A stretch of DNA of 64,000 nucleotides from Vitis vinifera. Lineage: Eukaryota; Streptophyta; Magnoliopsida; Vitales; Vitaceae. The notes beneath the pieces were generated by a model. It saw only the letters and a list, made by a program, of their open reading frames with translations, searched no databases and was not told the DNA's origin. A program made the translations under genes and the position numbers. Every line of letters starts with the position of its first letter. The first letter of the stretch is position 1. The DNA is taken from contig NC_081810.1 in assembly GCF_030704535.1 (NCBI RefSeq), positions 7,202,501-7,266,500 of the forward strand, written 5' to 3'. Below are positions 1 through 9,995 of the stretch, one piece after another.

Positions 1-2011
1 GGTAAGAGGTAGGTCTAAAAAGGTTTTTTTTTTTTGAAAGGAAAATAAAAAATGATTAAAAAATAATTTTTATATTAAAAAATGCATATAGTTTTTAAAA
101 TTATAAAAATCAATTGAAAAATGGATATACTTTTTTTATCTTTAAAATATTAAGTTAATCAAAGAAAATATAATTTAATAAATAAATAAATAAACTTGTT
201 GAAAATGTTGTATATTTATATATTAATTTAATTATCAAATTATTTTTATGTCTAAAACAAATTTATTATTTTTATTTTAAAAATCAGAATAATTAGAAAG
301 GGTGTCAGAGGGATAAGATTTAGTAGAAAATAGGAGATAAAAAAGGTAAATAGTTGAGAAAATTTCAAAAATATATATCCTTATAAATCATAAATCCTTA
401 AACTAATAATATTTCTTACTAGTATTTAAAATAATAAAATATGTTTGATTTTACATAATTATCAATATTTCCTTTAGATATTTGTATCAAATGTTTCTAT
501 AATCAATTTAGAGTAGTAACAAAAGTTGTAAATTTGAATTATAACATTTTATTTTCTTTATTAAAAAAATCTAACCATTTATTGAAAGAGATTATCTCAT
601 CGTTAATGTGATATTTAGTAATTTATTATTAAAATATTTCATCTTCTTATTTATTGTAATTAAAATAAAAAAATATAATCAAAATTTAAAATAAAATAAA
701 AACTAAAAATGTAATTTGATTTCCCATTCAAATCCATCACCCTCTTATTATTATCTTTTGTTGAATTTTTCTTTATTTATATCTTGTTCTATAAATAGAG
801 AAGAGTTATGAAGAAAACATTAAATTAAAAAAAAAACAACTTTCAAACATGTTTTTTTTGTTTCATTTGTTCTAAAAAATATTTTTTTATTAATTCAATC
901 AAAAATGTTTTTTTTTTTGTTTTTAAAAAACAAAAAATGTTTTTCAAAATTTAGATGTCAAACGCAATTTAATTTTTGAAAACATCAAAAATTGTTTTTA
1001 AAAACTGTTTTTCAAAAATAGTAATCAAGCAGACGTTAACTTCTTTTGACCCACATATGAAAGGCTGGTGTATATATACTATTTACATAAAAGTCACATA
1101 TCATGAGTATATGTACCCATTTTTAAAACATGCTTGAAAAGGTATGATGGATGTAAGGTTAATGAAATGCACCCTTCATGTTGGTTGATTTTAACATCTA
1201 TGTCCTTATTAATAATTTTGTGTGATTCATGAGAGCTCAAACATATTATTTTCTAAGTTGATATATTTTACCTAATTCTAAGTGAAATTACAAATTCATT
1301 GTCCAAACATATTATAAAAAAGAAGTTGGGTTTGAATTTGATTGAATTGATCAATTGAATTGAACCATTCAAGTTGCAAGCATATCAATGACTTGTATAG
1401 GAGAGTTTAGAATATTAATGGTGACCTGTTAATTGATTTATTTTCTAAGGGTAGAAAAAAATAGATTTAAGATATGATTGCATTACCAAAACATCTATCA
1501 ACACACTTAAAAATTGAACCTTTATAAATCATTTTGTGTTGTTATTTATATGACTAAAGAGAAATGCTTTACCCAATCAATTAATTAACATTTGTGAAGA
1601 TTTAAAAAAAAACTATTTAATTTTTTTATTTATATAACTAAAAGTGATTTATGTTAAGTGATGATATCGGTAAAATTTACCGATGATTTTTTCTTTAAAA
1701 GTAATTTTTTTTTATAGAATCATCTATGAAATACGTCTTTTGGCATCATTATAATTGATTTTTCAATCATAAATGATTTTTAAATTTGTTAGAAATGTTT
1801 TGTAAATTTCTTCATATGTAATAATTTTTTTATTCAAAAAATACTTTTTATATTAAAAGTGCCAACATCGCAATTTAAAGATTTTCAACGTGAGGGCTCC
1901 TCGTTCCAAGAACGGGACATTTAAACACAAGCTTGTTAAAAAATCATTCACTTTCTTCGGCGCTGACAACAAAATAACACCGTGTGACTTAAATAAATTA
2001 ATTATCCCTGT
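1..2011. other. AT-rich intergenic DNA, no gene seen
   Basis: This is very AT-rich DNA with long A and T runs. I see no coding exon, no clear repeat ends and no RNA gene. Homology with the duplicated P450 units begins only at about 2012, so the stretch is the unduplicated left flank of the tandem array. Confidence 0.6.
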
Positions 2012-2083
2012 GCCACCTACTTTTCTTATCTCTGGCACGACTCCCTCAATTGTTGTAAGTTGAGTGGAGGAAAATTTTTCGAC

Positions 2084-2091
2084 CCTAAATA
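2084..2091 (+). promoter_or_regulatory. Degenerate TATA-box position of the unit A P450
   Basis: The sequence is CCTAAATA where the intact unit B copy has TATAAATA at the same distance from the start codon. The surrounding promoter is otherwise well conserved. The change would be expected to weaken the promoter of the truncated copy, in keeping with a pseudogene. Confidence 0.5.
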
Positions 2092-2154
2092 ACTGGGCTT
2101 CCATTGTTAAGGGACACCAAGCACAAACATCACTCACTAGTTTCATAGAGCTTC

Positions 2155-2754
2155 ATGGCCATGGAGATCGCAGAAGCTGTAATGGAGGTCTTTTCTCCAT
2201 CTTCTGTAACAGACTGGCTTTTCACACTCAGTGTGGTCCTTCTTTCTGTCCTCTGTTTCTTTCTCGTTCAAAAAATGGTAATCAAAGAAGCTATGAGGAA
2301 ACATACACCAATCCCACTCTTAATCCCCCGTGAAACAATGGACTATTTCAAGATCCACGACAAAAGCAGCAGCAGAGAATATGACATTTATCGCGAAACA
2401 AGGATCCTAGTCAATGCATGGGGAATCGGAAGAGACCCCAAAAGCTGGAAGGACCCAGACGTGTTTTACCCAGAGAGGTTTGAGGACTGTGAGATTGAGT
2501 TTTATGGGAAGCACTTTGAGCTATTGCCATTTGGGGGTGGCAAAAGGATTTGCCCTGGGGCTAACATGGGAGTCATCACCGCAGAGTTCACATTAGCAAA
2601 CCTGGTCTGCTGTTTTGATTGGGAACTTCCCTGTGGGATGAAGATAGAGGACCTTGGTCTTGAAGAAGAGCTGGGTGGCATCACTGCTAGCAGGAAGACA
2701 CCTCTTTGCCTTGTTGCTAGGAGATGTGGTTGCAGTTGCACTGAGCCTATGTGA
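2155..2754 (+). pseudogene. Internally deleted CYP71-type cytochrome P450 (unit A copy)
   Basis: The 199-codon open frame joins the first 40 residues of the intact neighbour (membrane anchor, ending FFLVQK) directly to the K-helix region beginning MVIKEAMRKH. The lost part corresponds to 1,111 bp of the intact gene (13334-14444), covering the proline-rich hinge, most of exon 1, the intron and the I-helix GGTDT. Both breakpoints carry AAAAATGG, so the deletion is readily explained by short-repeat misalignment. The frame is kept. ExxR (EAMR), FYPERF and the haem motif FGGGKRICPG remain, but without the substrate-recognition and oxygen-activating helices it cannot be a working P450. A conserved proline-glycine (YPGT in unit B) has become YRET, which suggests relaxed constraint. 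The promoter TATA position is also altered. Confidence 0.9.
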
Positions 2755-3744
2755 CTGAAAGCTGTGGTAGGAGGGTAGTAGTCTCCAGCATTCATCACTC
2801 TTCCATCAATGATGATGAGTTGGGGAAGAATAATATTATCTTTCTTTAATCACTGTATTAGATCCTCTATCCATGATACAGAGTTCCCCTTCTTATGATA
2901 AAGCTGCTTGTCGGATTGCTTTGATATTTGGGGAACTTGTGTTTTGGAGCTGCTATTTGAGAATTATATGGTTTTCAAAACCCAACAATGAGAAATATGA
3001 GAATCAACTTTTAATATGAAAAGTATTATCGTTTTTGTGCACTTTGAGCCGACTTCATCTTCTATGCCCAAATTGCCCCTCCGTTTCTCAAACTCATCAT
3101 CCTCAACATCATCCCAACTTCCATATCAACAGGACCACTAGAATTAAGAAAAAACACTAAATTCTGAATCTTTAACTTGTCAAAAAAAAAAAAAAAAACA
3201 CTCGATCCGACCACCTAATCTGAATGTTTTCCTCTCTCATTTGGAAGTTTTCTCTCATCTTTCTTCACTTCCAACAACCCAAAATTTCTCTCATTTCAGT
3301 TCATAAACCCAAATCCAAAACTCCAAGGCAGTGTCAAAACACGCCTTTCAATGTGCCTCTGATTGAGACGCTTTAGCTGGGCACTTGCCTTGAGCCCTAG
3401 CCGCAACTGACTCTCATCTAGGAGCCATGGGAGTCCAAGAGAATTTGGGAAAAACAAAATGAAGCTCAGGTGGAGAGAGTAGGTACCCAAAAATTGAAAC
3501 CCTAATGTCCAAATGCTTCTTAGACTCGCAAATCTGTGTCCAAGATAGCTCTATCAACAAGAAATAACACCAAACATCTAGACATTGAATTAGTGAAGCC
3601 CTTGAAGAACCAGAGGAAACGATGCAGAAAATGAAGCGCGAGAGACTCTTAAAGTATTGGGTCCCGACAAACTAATCGACTGATCCTCAACCGAGAAGAA
3701 AAGTCTACTGGAAAAGAGAGAATGTTTGTTCCCCTTTGGTATTT

Positions 3745-4185
3745 TGGTGACTGTATCTTAGGTACTACCTTAATAACCCTTAGATACTACCTTAATCTAC
3801 TTTAGGTACTACCTTTACCGACCTTAGGTACTACTTTAACCGACCTTAAGTACCACCTTAGTTAAATTTGCGTACTACCTGTGTGAAGGCTTGGAACTTC
3901 ATTTGTGGATATTACTTATTTCATTTGTGACCTTTAGAGCATGCTATTTTGTGATTAATTAGTGTGGTCAGTTAGTTCACTTATGATATTTTGGTGACTG
4001 TACCTTAGGTACTACCTTAATAGCCCTTAGGTACTACCTTAATCTACTTTAAGTACTACCTTAACCGACTTTAGGTACTACCTTGGTTAAACTTGCGTAC
4101 TACCTATGTGAAGACTCGAAACTTCATTTGTGGATATTACTTACTTTATTTGTGACCCTTAGAGCATGCCATTTTGTGATTAATG
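3745..4185 (+). repeat. Left-arm tandem repeats of the fold-back MULE
   Basis: Motifs of about 24 bp built on TTAGGTACTACCTTAA recur several times and are themselves nested in a larger unit of about 215 bp. The larger unit also contains a conserved spacer (ACTTCATTTGTGGATATTAC). About two larger units are visible. They are the reverse complement of the array in the right arm. Confidence 0.8.
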
Positions 4186-4820
4186 CTATTGGAAGAGAGA
4201 GAAGATGTTTTAAATCTCTTGACCGAACCTCTATTGAGAAGGGGTAACCGATCGATCGATTTTATATCTAAAACTGAAAATGACACCAACTCGCTCCTAG
4301 ACAATTGAATGAGCTGAAATTGAAAATGAGGAACAAAGAGAAAAGGACATTTGTGGCGAAATCATGAAAGCATAGAAGGACAAATAATGGAAACTGTGTC
4401 CACGATGAAACAACTATCATCTCTTACACTAACCCGTATTTATTCATGTATGTGAATCATTTGAAGGATTAATATCATCTCTACTACAAGATTTAGTTCC
4501 TTCATTTACTACCCAGACTTCATGGGTTTTAATAATGGGTAACTACCAAAACAAGATGCTTCAAACCATACGAGGTTTTTTTTATTACTATTATTATTTT
4601 TATATTTTGGTCGTAATGCTATGCTTGGGTAAATTTATCTTCATTCTGGTCAAATTAATATTGATAAAGATAATTTTTTCCAAAATCAAAAAAGCAATTG
4701 GATTGAAAAAATAAAGAATATTTAACCATCTTATTATTCTATGATGGACATGAAAAAATAGATGGAAAACAAGAGGATAGAGGGTCCATTGATGAGTTTA
4801 CCTATCTCTGATGTATCCAT

Positions 4821-4847
4821 TTATTATTATTATTATTATTATTATTG
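4821..4847. repeat. (ATT)n microsatellite
   Basis: About nine ATT/TTA units lie in the centre of the unit A MULE. The unit B counterpart (about 16986-17000) is a run of T instead, so this tract arose or was lost after the duplication. Confidence 0.8.
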
Positions 4848-5659
4848 TAATTAGAATACCTTATTTATAAGTCATACACATATAAATATTATAAAATAAA
4901 AATATAATACTTTTTATAAATTAATAAATATTCATTTAACGATGAATCAATAACCCTATTAAGATAATAATTTTTCTTGGTCTCAAAAGTATTATTTGTA
5001 AGGTTAAACAAAAATGATGTTACAAGTTACACAAGATTCATTCCATTGGTAACTGATATTATTGCTATTGAGGAAATAGACAAATCTTAACCAAGATCTA
5101 TATATGATAATGAGAATTACAAATAAGAGATATTTGGTAAATTAAACAACATATCCATAAATCTGCATTAACTAAAAATACAATAATCAATTCACCTAAA
5201 CAAAGTACAACTACTAGATAACAATAAAAATTTGGAAGGGCCAGATTGCATCTACAAAGTCCACAAAAGAAGAAGTTACAACTCCTAGTCCCTTGTCTCA
5301 AGTGCAATCCAATATCTACATAAATCATAGGAACTTGTCATACATCTTAATAAAGAAAGAGTATTGATTTTTAGAGACGATAGTTAGGTTAAAAGTTAGT
5401 ACCCACAGTCGTTGAAGTTTCTTGTAGTGGTGAATTAGCTTTATCAGCTCAATTCCATGAATCCCTAAAGCATAACTTAGGTTGAAGGAGGTCAAATTTG
5501 AGTAAATGGGGTAAATAGCTAGCATTATAGTTGCCATAGTTGCTATTATGAATGACTATTGCAAAAGATGGTACAAAACGTATATAATTCACACATGTAT
5601 ACCATATTTTAGGATAGTAATAGTTATTATTAACTAAAAAAATTCAAAATATAACATTT

Positions 5660-6560
5660 CAAGCTTAACTAAGGTAGTACCTAAGGTTGGTTAAAGTAGT
5701 ACCTAAGGTAAATTAAAGTATTACCTAAAGGCTATTAAGGTAGTACCTAAGATATAGTCACCAAAATACCAAAGGTGAACCAATTGACCATACTAATTAA
5801 TCACATAATGGCATGCTCTAAGTGTCATAAATGAAGTAAGTAATATCCACAAATAAAGTTTTGGGTCTTCACACAGGTAGTACACAAGTTAAATAAGGTA
5901 GTACATAAGGCATAATCACCAAAATACCATAGGTGAACCAACTAACCACACCAATTAATCACATAATAGCATGCTTTAAGGGTCACAAATGAAGTAAGTA
6001 ATATCCACAAATGAAGTTTCGAGCCTTCACACAAGTAGTACGGAAATTTAACTAATGTAGTACCTAAGATCGGTTAAGGTAGTACCTAAAATAGATTAAA
6101 ATAATACCTAAGGTACAATCACCAACATACCACAAGTGAACCAACTAACCACGTTGATTAATTACAAAATGACATGCTCTAAGGGTCACAAATAAAATAA
6201 GTAATATCCACAAATGAAGTTTCGAACCTTCAAATTGGTAGTACACAAGTTTAACTAAAGTAATACCTAAGATCGATTAAGGTAGTACCTAAGGGTTATT
6301 AAGGTAGTACCTAAGGTATAGTCACCAAAATACTTTAGGTGAACCAACTGACCACACTAATTAATCACAAAATGACATGCTCTAAGGGTCACAAGTGAAG
6401 TAATTAATATCCACAAATGAAGTTCCGAGCCTTCACACAAGTAATACACAAATTTAACTAAGGTAATACCTAAGGTTGATTAAGGTAGTACTTAAAGTAG
6501 ATTAAGGTAGTACCTAAGGGTTATTAAGGTAGTACTTAAGATACAGTCACCAAAATACCA
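5660..6560 (-). repeat. Right-arm tandem repeats of the fold-back MULE
   Basis: About four larger units of roughly 200-230 bp are made of AAGGTAGTACCTAAGG motifs plus the spacer GTAATATCCACAAATGAAGT. They run opposite to the left-arm array, so the single strand could fold into a very long imperfect hairpin. The right arm has more units than the left, so the arrays expand and contract independently. Confidence 0.8.
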
Positions 6561-7799
6561 AAGGGGATCAAACATTCTCTCTCTTCCAATAGAATTTTCT
6601 TCCTGGTCGAGGATCGGTCGATCGATTCATTGGGACCCAATACTTTAAAAGTCTTACACGCTTCATTTTCCATACCGTTTCCTCTGGTTCTTCAAAGGCT
6701 TTGCTGATTTAGTGGTCTAAGAGAGATGTTGGGTGCTATTTCTTATTGATATAGCTATTTTAGACATAGATTTGCGAGTCTAAGACGTATTTGGAGGTTA
6801 GGGTTTAGGTTTTTGGGTACCTACTCTCTCCACCTAAGCTCCGTTTTGTTTTTCCCAGATTCTATTGGACTCTCATGGCTCCTAGACGAGAGTCAACTAT
6901 GGTTAGGGCTTAGGGCAAGTGCCCAGCTGAGGCGTCTCAACCAGAGACACATCGAAATGTGCGTTTTGACATTGTCTTGGAGTTTTGGATTTAGGTTTCT
7001 GAACTGAAATGAGAGAAATCTTGGGTTGTTAGGAGTGAAAAAAGATGAGAGAAAACTTCCAAATGAGAGAAAAAAACATTCAAATTTGGTGGTCGGGTCA
7101 GGTGTTTTTTTTTTTTTTTTTTGAGAAGTTAGAGATTCAGAATTTAGTGTTCTTTTCTTAATTTCAATGGTCCTGCTGACATGGAGGTTGGGATGGTGTT
7201 GAGGATGCTGAGCTAGAGAAACGGAGGGGCAATTTTGGCACAGAAGATGGAGCCGGCTCAGAGTGCACAAAAACGATAATATTTTTCATATTAAAAGCTG
7301 ATTCTCATATTTCCCATTGTTGGGTTCTGAAAACCATATAATTCCCAAATAGTAGCTCCAAAACACAAGTTTCCCTTAATCTTTTCCTCAACACACGTGT
7401 TTAAGTTTGTGATATTTTCTCTCTTTTTGAAATCCACATGATATTATATCAAGAAGAAATAAGAAAATGGAATTGAAAAAACCATATAAATATCAAATTA
7501 ACACATGAATCATGATTCTGTCTTGTAAAAGCATGATTTCTACGACTATAAAAGGGTTAAATATAACTCCATGAATTAGTTATTTACCTTTTTCCTTTGA
7601 TTATAACAACAAAAATTCTAGCATAAAAATGAAATCCATGGCAGGAAACTAAGAGGAATATGAGAAAAATTAATTGTTTATAATTAATGTTGTTGATACA
7701 GTCACTTTGAGAAATGGCTTGGACCAAGGCTTATTAAACATTGAGATTGTATTTGGTTCTCAAAAAGTACATTAAGGAAGGAAAAAAATATTGAGAAAA

Positions 7800-8870
7800 A
7801 TAATTTTCTCGTGTTTGGTTGTATTATAGAAATACAAAAGAATGAGAGATGAGCTTGTAGAGATTACACGAGGTGAATAGAGATGCGAGGAAGAATGGAA
7901 GACACTTGATGGAACAGATCAGCTCATAGTTCAGGGTGTGGATACAAGGAGTGGGGAAATATGAAATGTTTCGGAAACCTAATAGTTGTATTTAGTTCTA
8001 TTCTTTGTAATATCCTCTATGGTACAACAAAAAGTTTTTCTCTCATTCATGAATGTAGATATTGTTGGTCAAACCATGTTAAAACCTCATGTATCTTTGT
8101 GTCGATTGTTTTATCTTTTTGTGAGCTTGAGTTTAAGATTTCTAAAAAACCAAAAGATTATAAAGGAATTTTGGTTGAAAGTGGAGTTGATTGTTTTTTT
8201 GTTGGGATAGATATAATACAAAAAGAGTATATCATGGAAATACGGAAGATTGACTTAATAGAATTTGATCAAAGGTGGAGATTATTGAAAAGTGTTCCCA
8301 ATTTCTAATTAGTGTAAATTCGTTTTTTGTAAAGAATATTGTATAAAATATTTTTTAAGTTGATATATCATTGTAATATTAGATTTCCTTATAGAATGAG
8401 GAAAGTTATTAAGAATATCTTTATAAATATTTTAGGTCATTAGGGGAAAAGGTCATGAGATGGAGATGTGCTTGTAGAGACTTGTACGGGATGGATAGAA
8501 AGGTAAGAAAGAATAGGAGACACTTGGTGGAGCGAGAGACTCATAGTTCAATGTGTGGATATAAAGAGTGGGGAAACATGAGATGTTTCGGAAACCCAAT
8601 AATTGTATCTGGTTTCATACTTTGTAATATTCTCTATGGTATAATGGAAAGATTCTCTATCATCTGTGGATGTCGGCATGGCTGGTCGAACCATGTTAAA
8701 ACTCCGTGTGCCTTTGTATGAATTGTTTTATTTTTATGTTCTTAAACTAACGTTGTTTGCATTAAAGTTTCCGTTGGCACAACACTTGCATGAGGTGGCT
8801 AGCCTCAAAATGTTCCTTTTACTGGTGGATAAAATGGTTTCCAATAAATGGTATATCAAAGGCCAATAAC
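7800..8870 (+). mobile_element. Worn Copia-type LTR retrotransposon remnant, unit A
   Basis: Two direct, related blocks (about 7850-8110 and about 8455-8760) share a stretch ending in GTCGAACCATGTTAAAAC, which resembles the 3' part of Copia LTRs. Between them a purine-rich AGGTGGAG tract lies just before the apparent start of the second LTR (about 8283). The layout fits two LTRs around a short residue of the internal region, with no recognisable polyprotein. It is old and broken. The same remnant sits at the same place in unit B, so the insertion predates the duplication. Confidence 0.6.
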
Positions 8871-9576
8871 ATCATTAGTGTCTAGGGTTGCATTGCATTA
8901 CTACCTCCATTAAGGGTAATAAAGGTTAACAACTTATTTTCTATTGACTAGGGTCACTGATGACTAGAGTTTCCAAAATCATTATAATAAATTAAACATT
9001 AAAATTCACTTAAAAAACAATAAACAAATCACACGATATTCCCAATTTATTTAATAAATTAAGGAACAAATCAAAATATATTTCAAAAAATGATTCCTTG
9101 ATCTACTTCTAAAAATAAATGAAAAATAGGTAGAGAATTATATAATGACTTATTTGCACTATCAACCCTTACTAAGTTCGTAAATCCAAAGGAACAATGT
9201 TGCAAAAATTTCCTACGAATCACTTGAGAGATTTAAAAAAATCCTTCAAATTAAAGTTTTGATAAATATTATACCCTAAGTATATATTTATTTATTATTT
9301 ATTTATATACCAAAATTTAGTAAATTAATATTCCAAGGGAAATATCCAATTTTCATTACTTATATTCACTTAACTTGTTTTTTTAAACAATCATTCAACC
9401 TTTTTTCCTTAAGAACTTTTAGTCTAATGTTTTTCTAGCATCCAATCATTTAAATAATTTATTTAACCTTTTAGTAAGACCAATTCTTCCATACCTCAAA
9501 ACCATACAAAAAACACTTCTATGATCTAACTTTTATGCATATTTAAAGGATAACCCAATCTATATATTTAGGTTTA

Positions 9577-9602
9577 TTGATTGATTGATTGATTGATTGA
9601 TT
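9577..9602 (+). repeat. (TTGA)n microsatellite
   Basis: About six TTGA/GATT units stand just upstream of the P450 exon-1 relic. Unit B has only two units there, with extra sequence on the left side, so the tract changed length after the duplication. Confidence 0.7.
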
Positions 9603-9738
9603 TATTATTATTTTTCAAAGCCCCAAAATCTATCCTTACAACTCAAGCCCAAAGCTCAACATTAAAGCCTTACTATATTTAATTAACCCAAAGTTTTATT
9701 TTCTTAATTAATTAAATTATGATTTTACCCTAGTTACA

Positions 9739-9995
9739 CAGTGTGGTCCTTTTTTCTGTCATCTGTTTCTTTCTCGTTCAAAAATGGGGAAACAGAGTTG
9801 TAGTAGAAAGAGCAACTACACCTCCAAGCCCTTCAAAACTTGCCATCATAGGCAACTTGCACCAACTAAGCTAATGGTCTTACCGTTCCCTTTGGACACT
9901 TTCCCATAAATATGGGTCTATCATGTTTCTCCAACTTGGTAGTGTTCTACCATTGTAATCTCTTCAGCTGATATGGCTTAATAAGTCTTGATATA
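9739..9995 (+). pseudogene. CYP71-type P450 exon-1 relic, unit A copy 1
   Basis: The fragment matches codons about 24-110 of the intact P450 at 13219. It includes the end of the membrane anchor (TTTCTTTCTCGTTCAAAAATG), the proline-rich hinge region and the IIGNLHQLS stretch. An in-frame TAA at 9872-9874 follows QLS. Homology fades into AT-rich DNA after ISSADMA. It is a dead 5' fragment, with no other P450 exon beside it. Confidence 0.85.

Larger units (their letters stand above)
2930..7375. mobile_element. Fold-back Mutator-like element (MULE), non-autonomous, unit A
   Basis: The two ends are long inverted repeats. The left begins GGGGAACTTGTGTTTTGG and the right ends with the reverse complement of nearly the same sequence; the inverted match runs for about 800 bp and then through arrays of short repeats. 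The element is flanked by 9-bp repeats TTGATATTT (2921-2929) and TTAATCTTT (7376-7384). The same flanks in unit B are TTGAGCTTT and TTGATCTTT, so the ancestral target duplication was probably TTGATCTTT. Nine-bp duplications are the mark of Mutator-like elements. The centre (about 4200-5650) shows no transposase, so the element depends on a helper. Its 4,446 bp sit at the same point as the unit B copy. Confidence 0.85.

Noticed and set aside
2064-2333. Second frame over the truncated P450
   Set aside because: Shadow of the P450 frame; the same shadow exists over the intact copy at 13128-13496.
6813-7007. 64-codon frame repeated in the MULE arms (3296-3490, 6813-7007, 18861-19061)
   Set aside because: Present because the arms are copies of each other; no domain is recognisable and frames differ among copies.
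7961-8308. 115-codon frame as a gene
   Set aside because: It lies within the Copia remnant and its unit B counterpart is interrupted; composition is noncoding.
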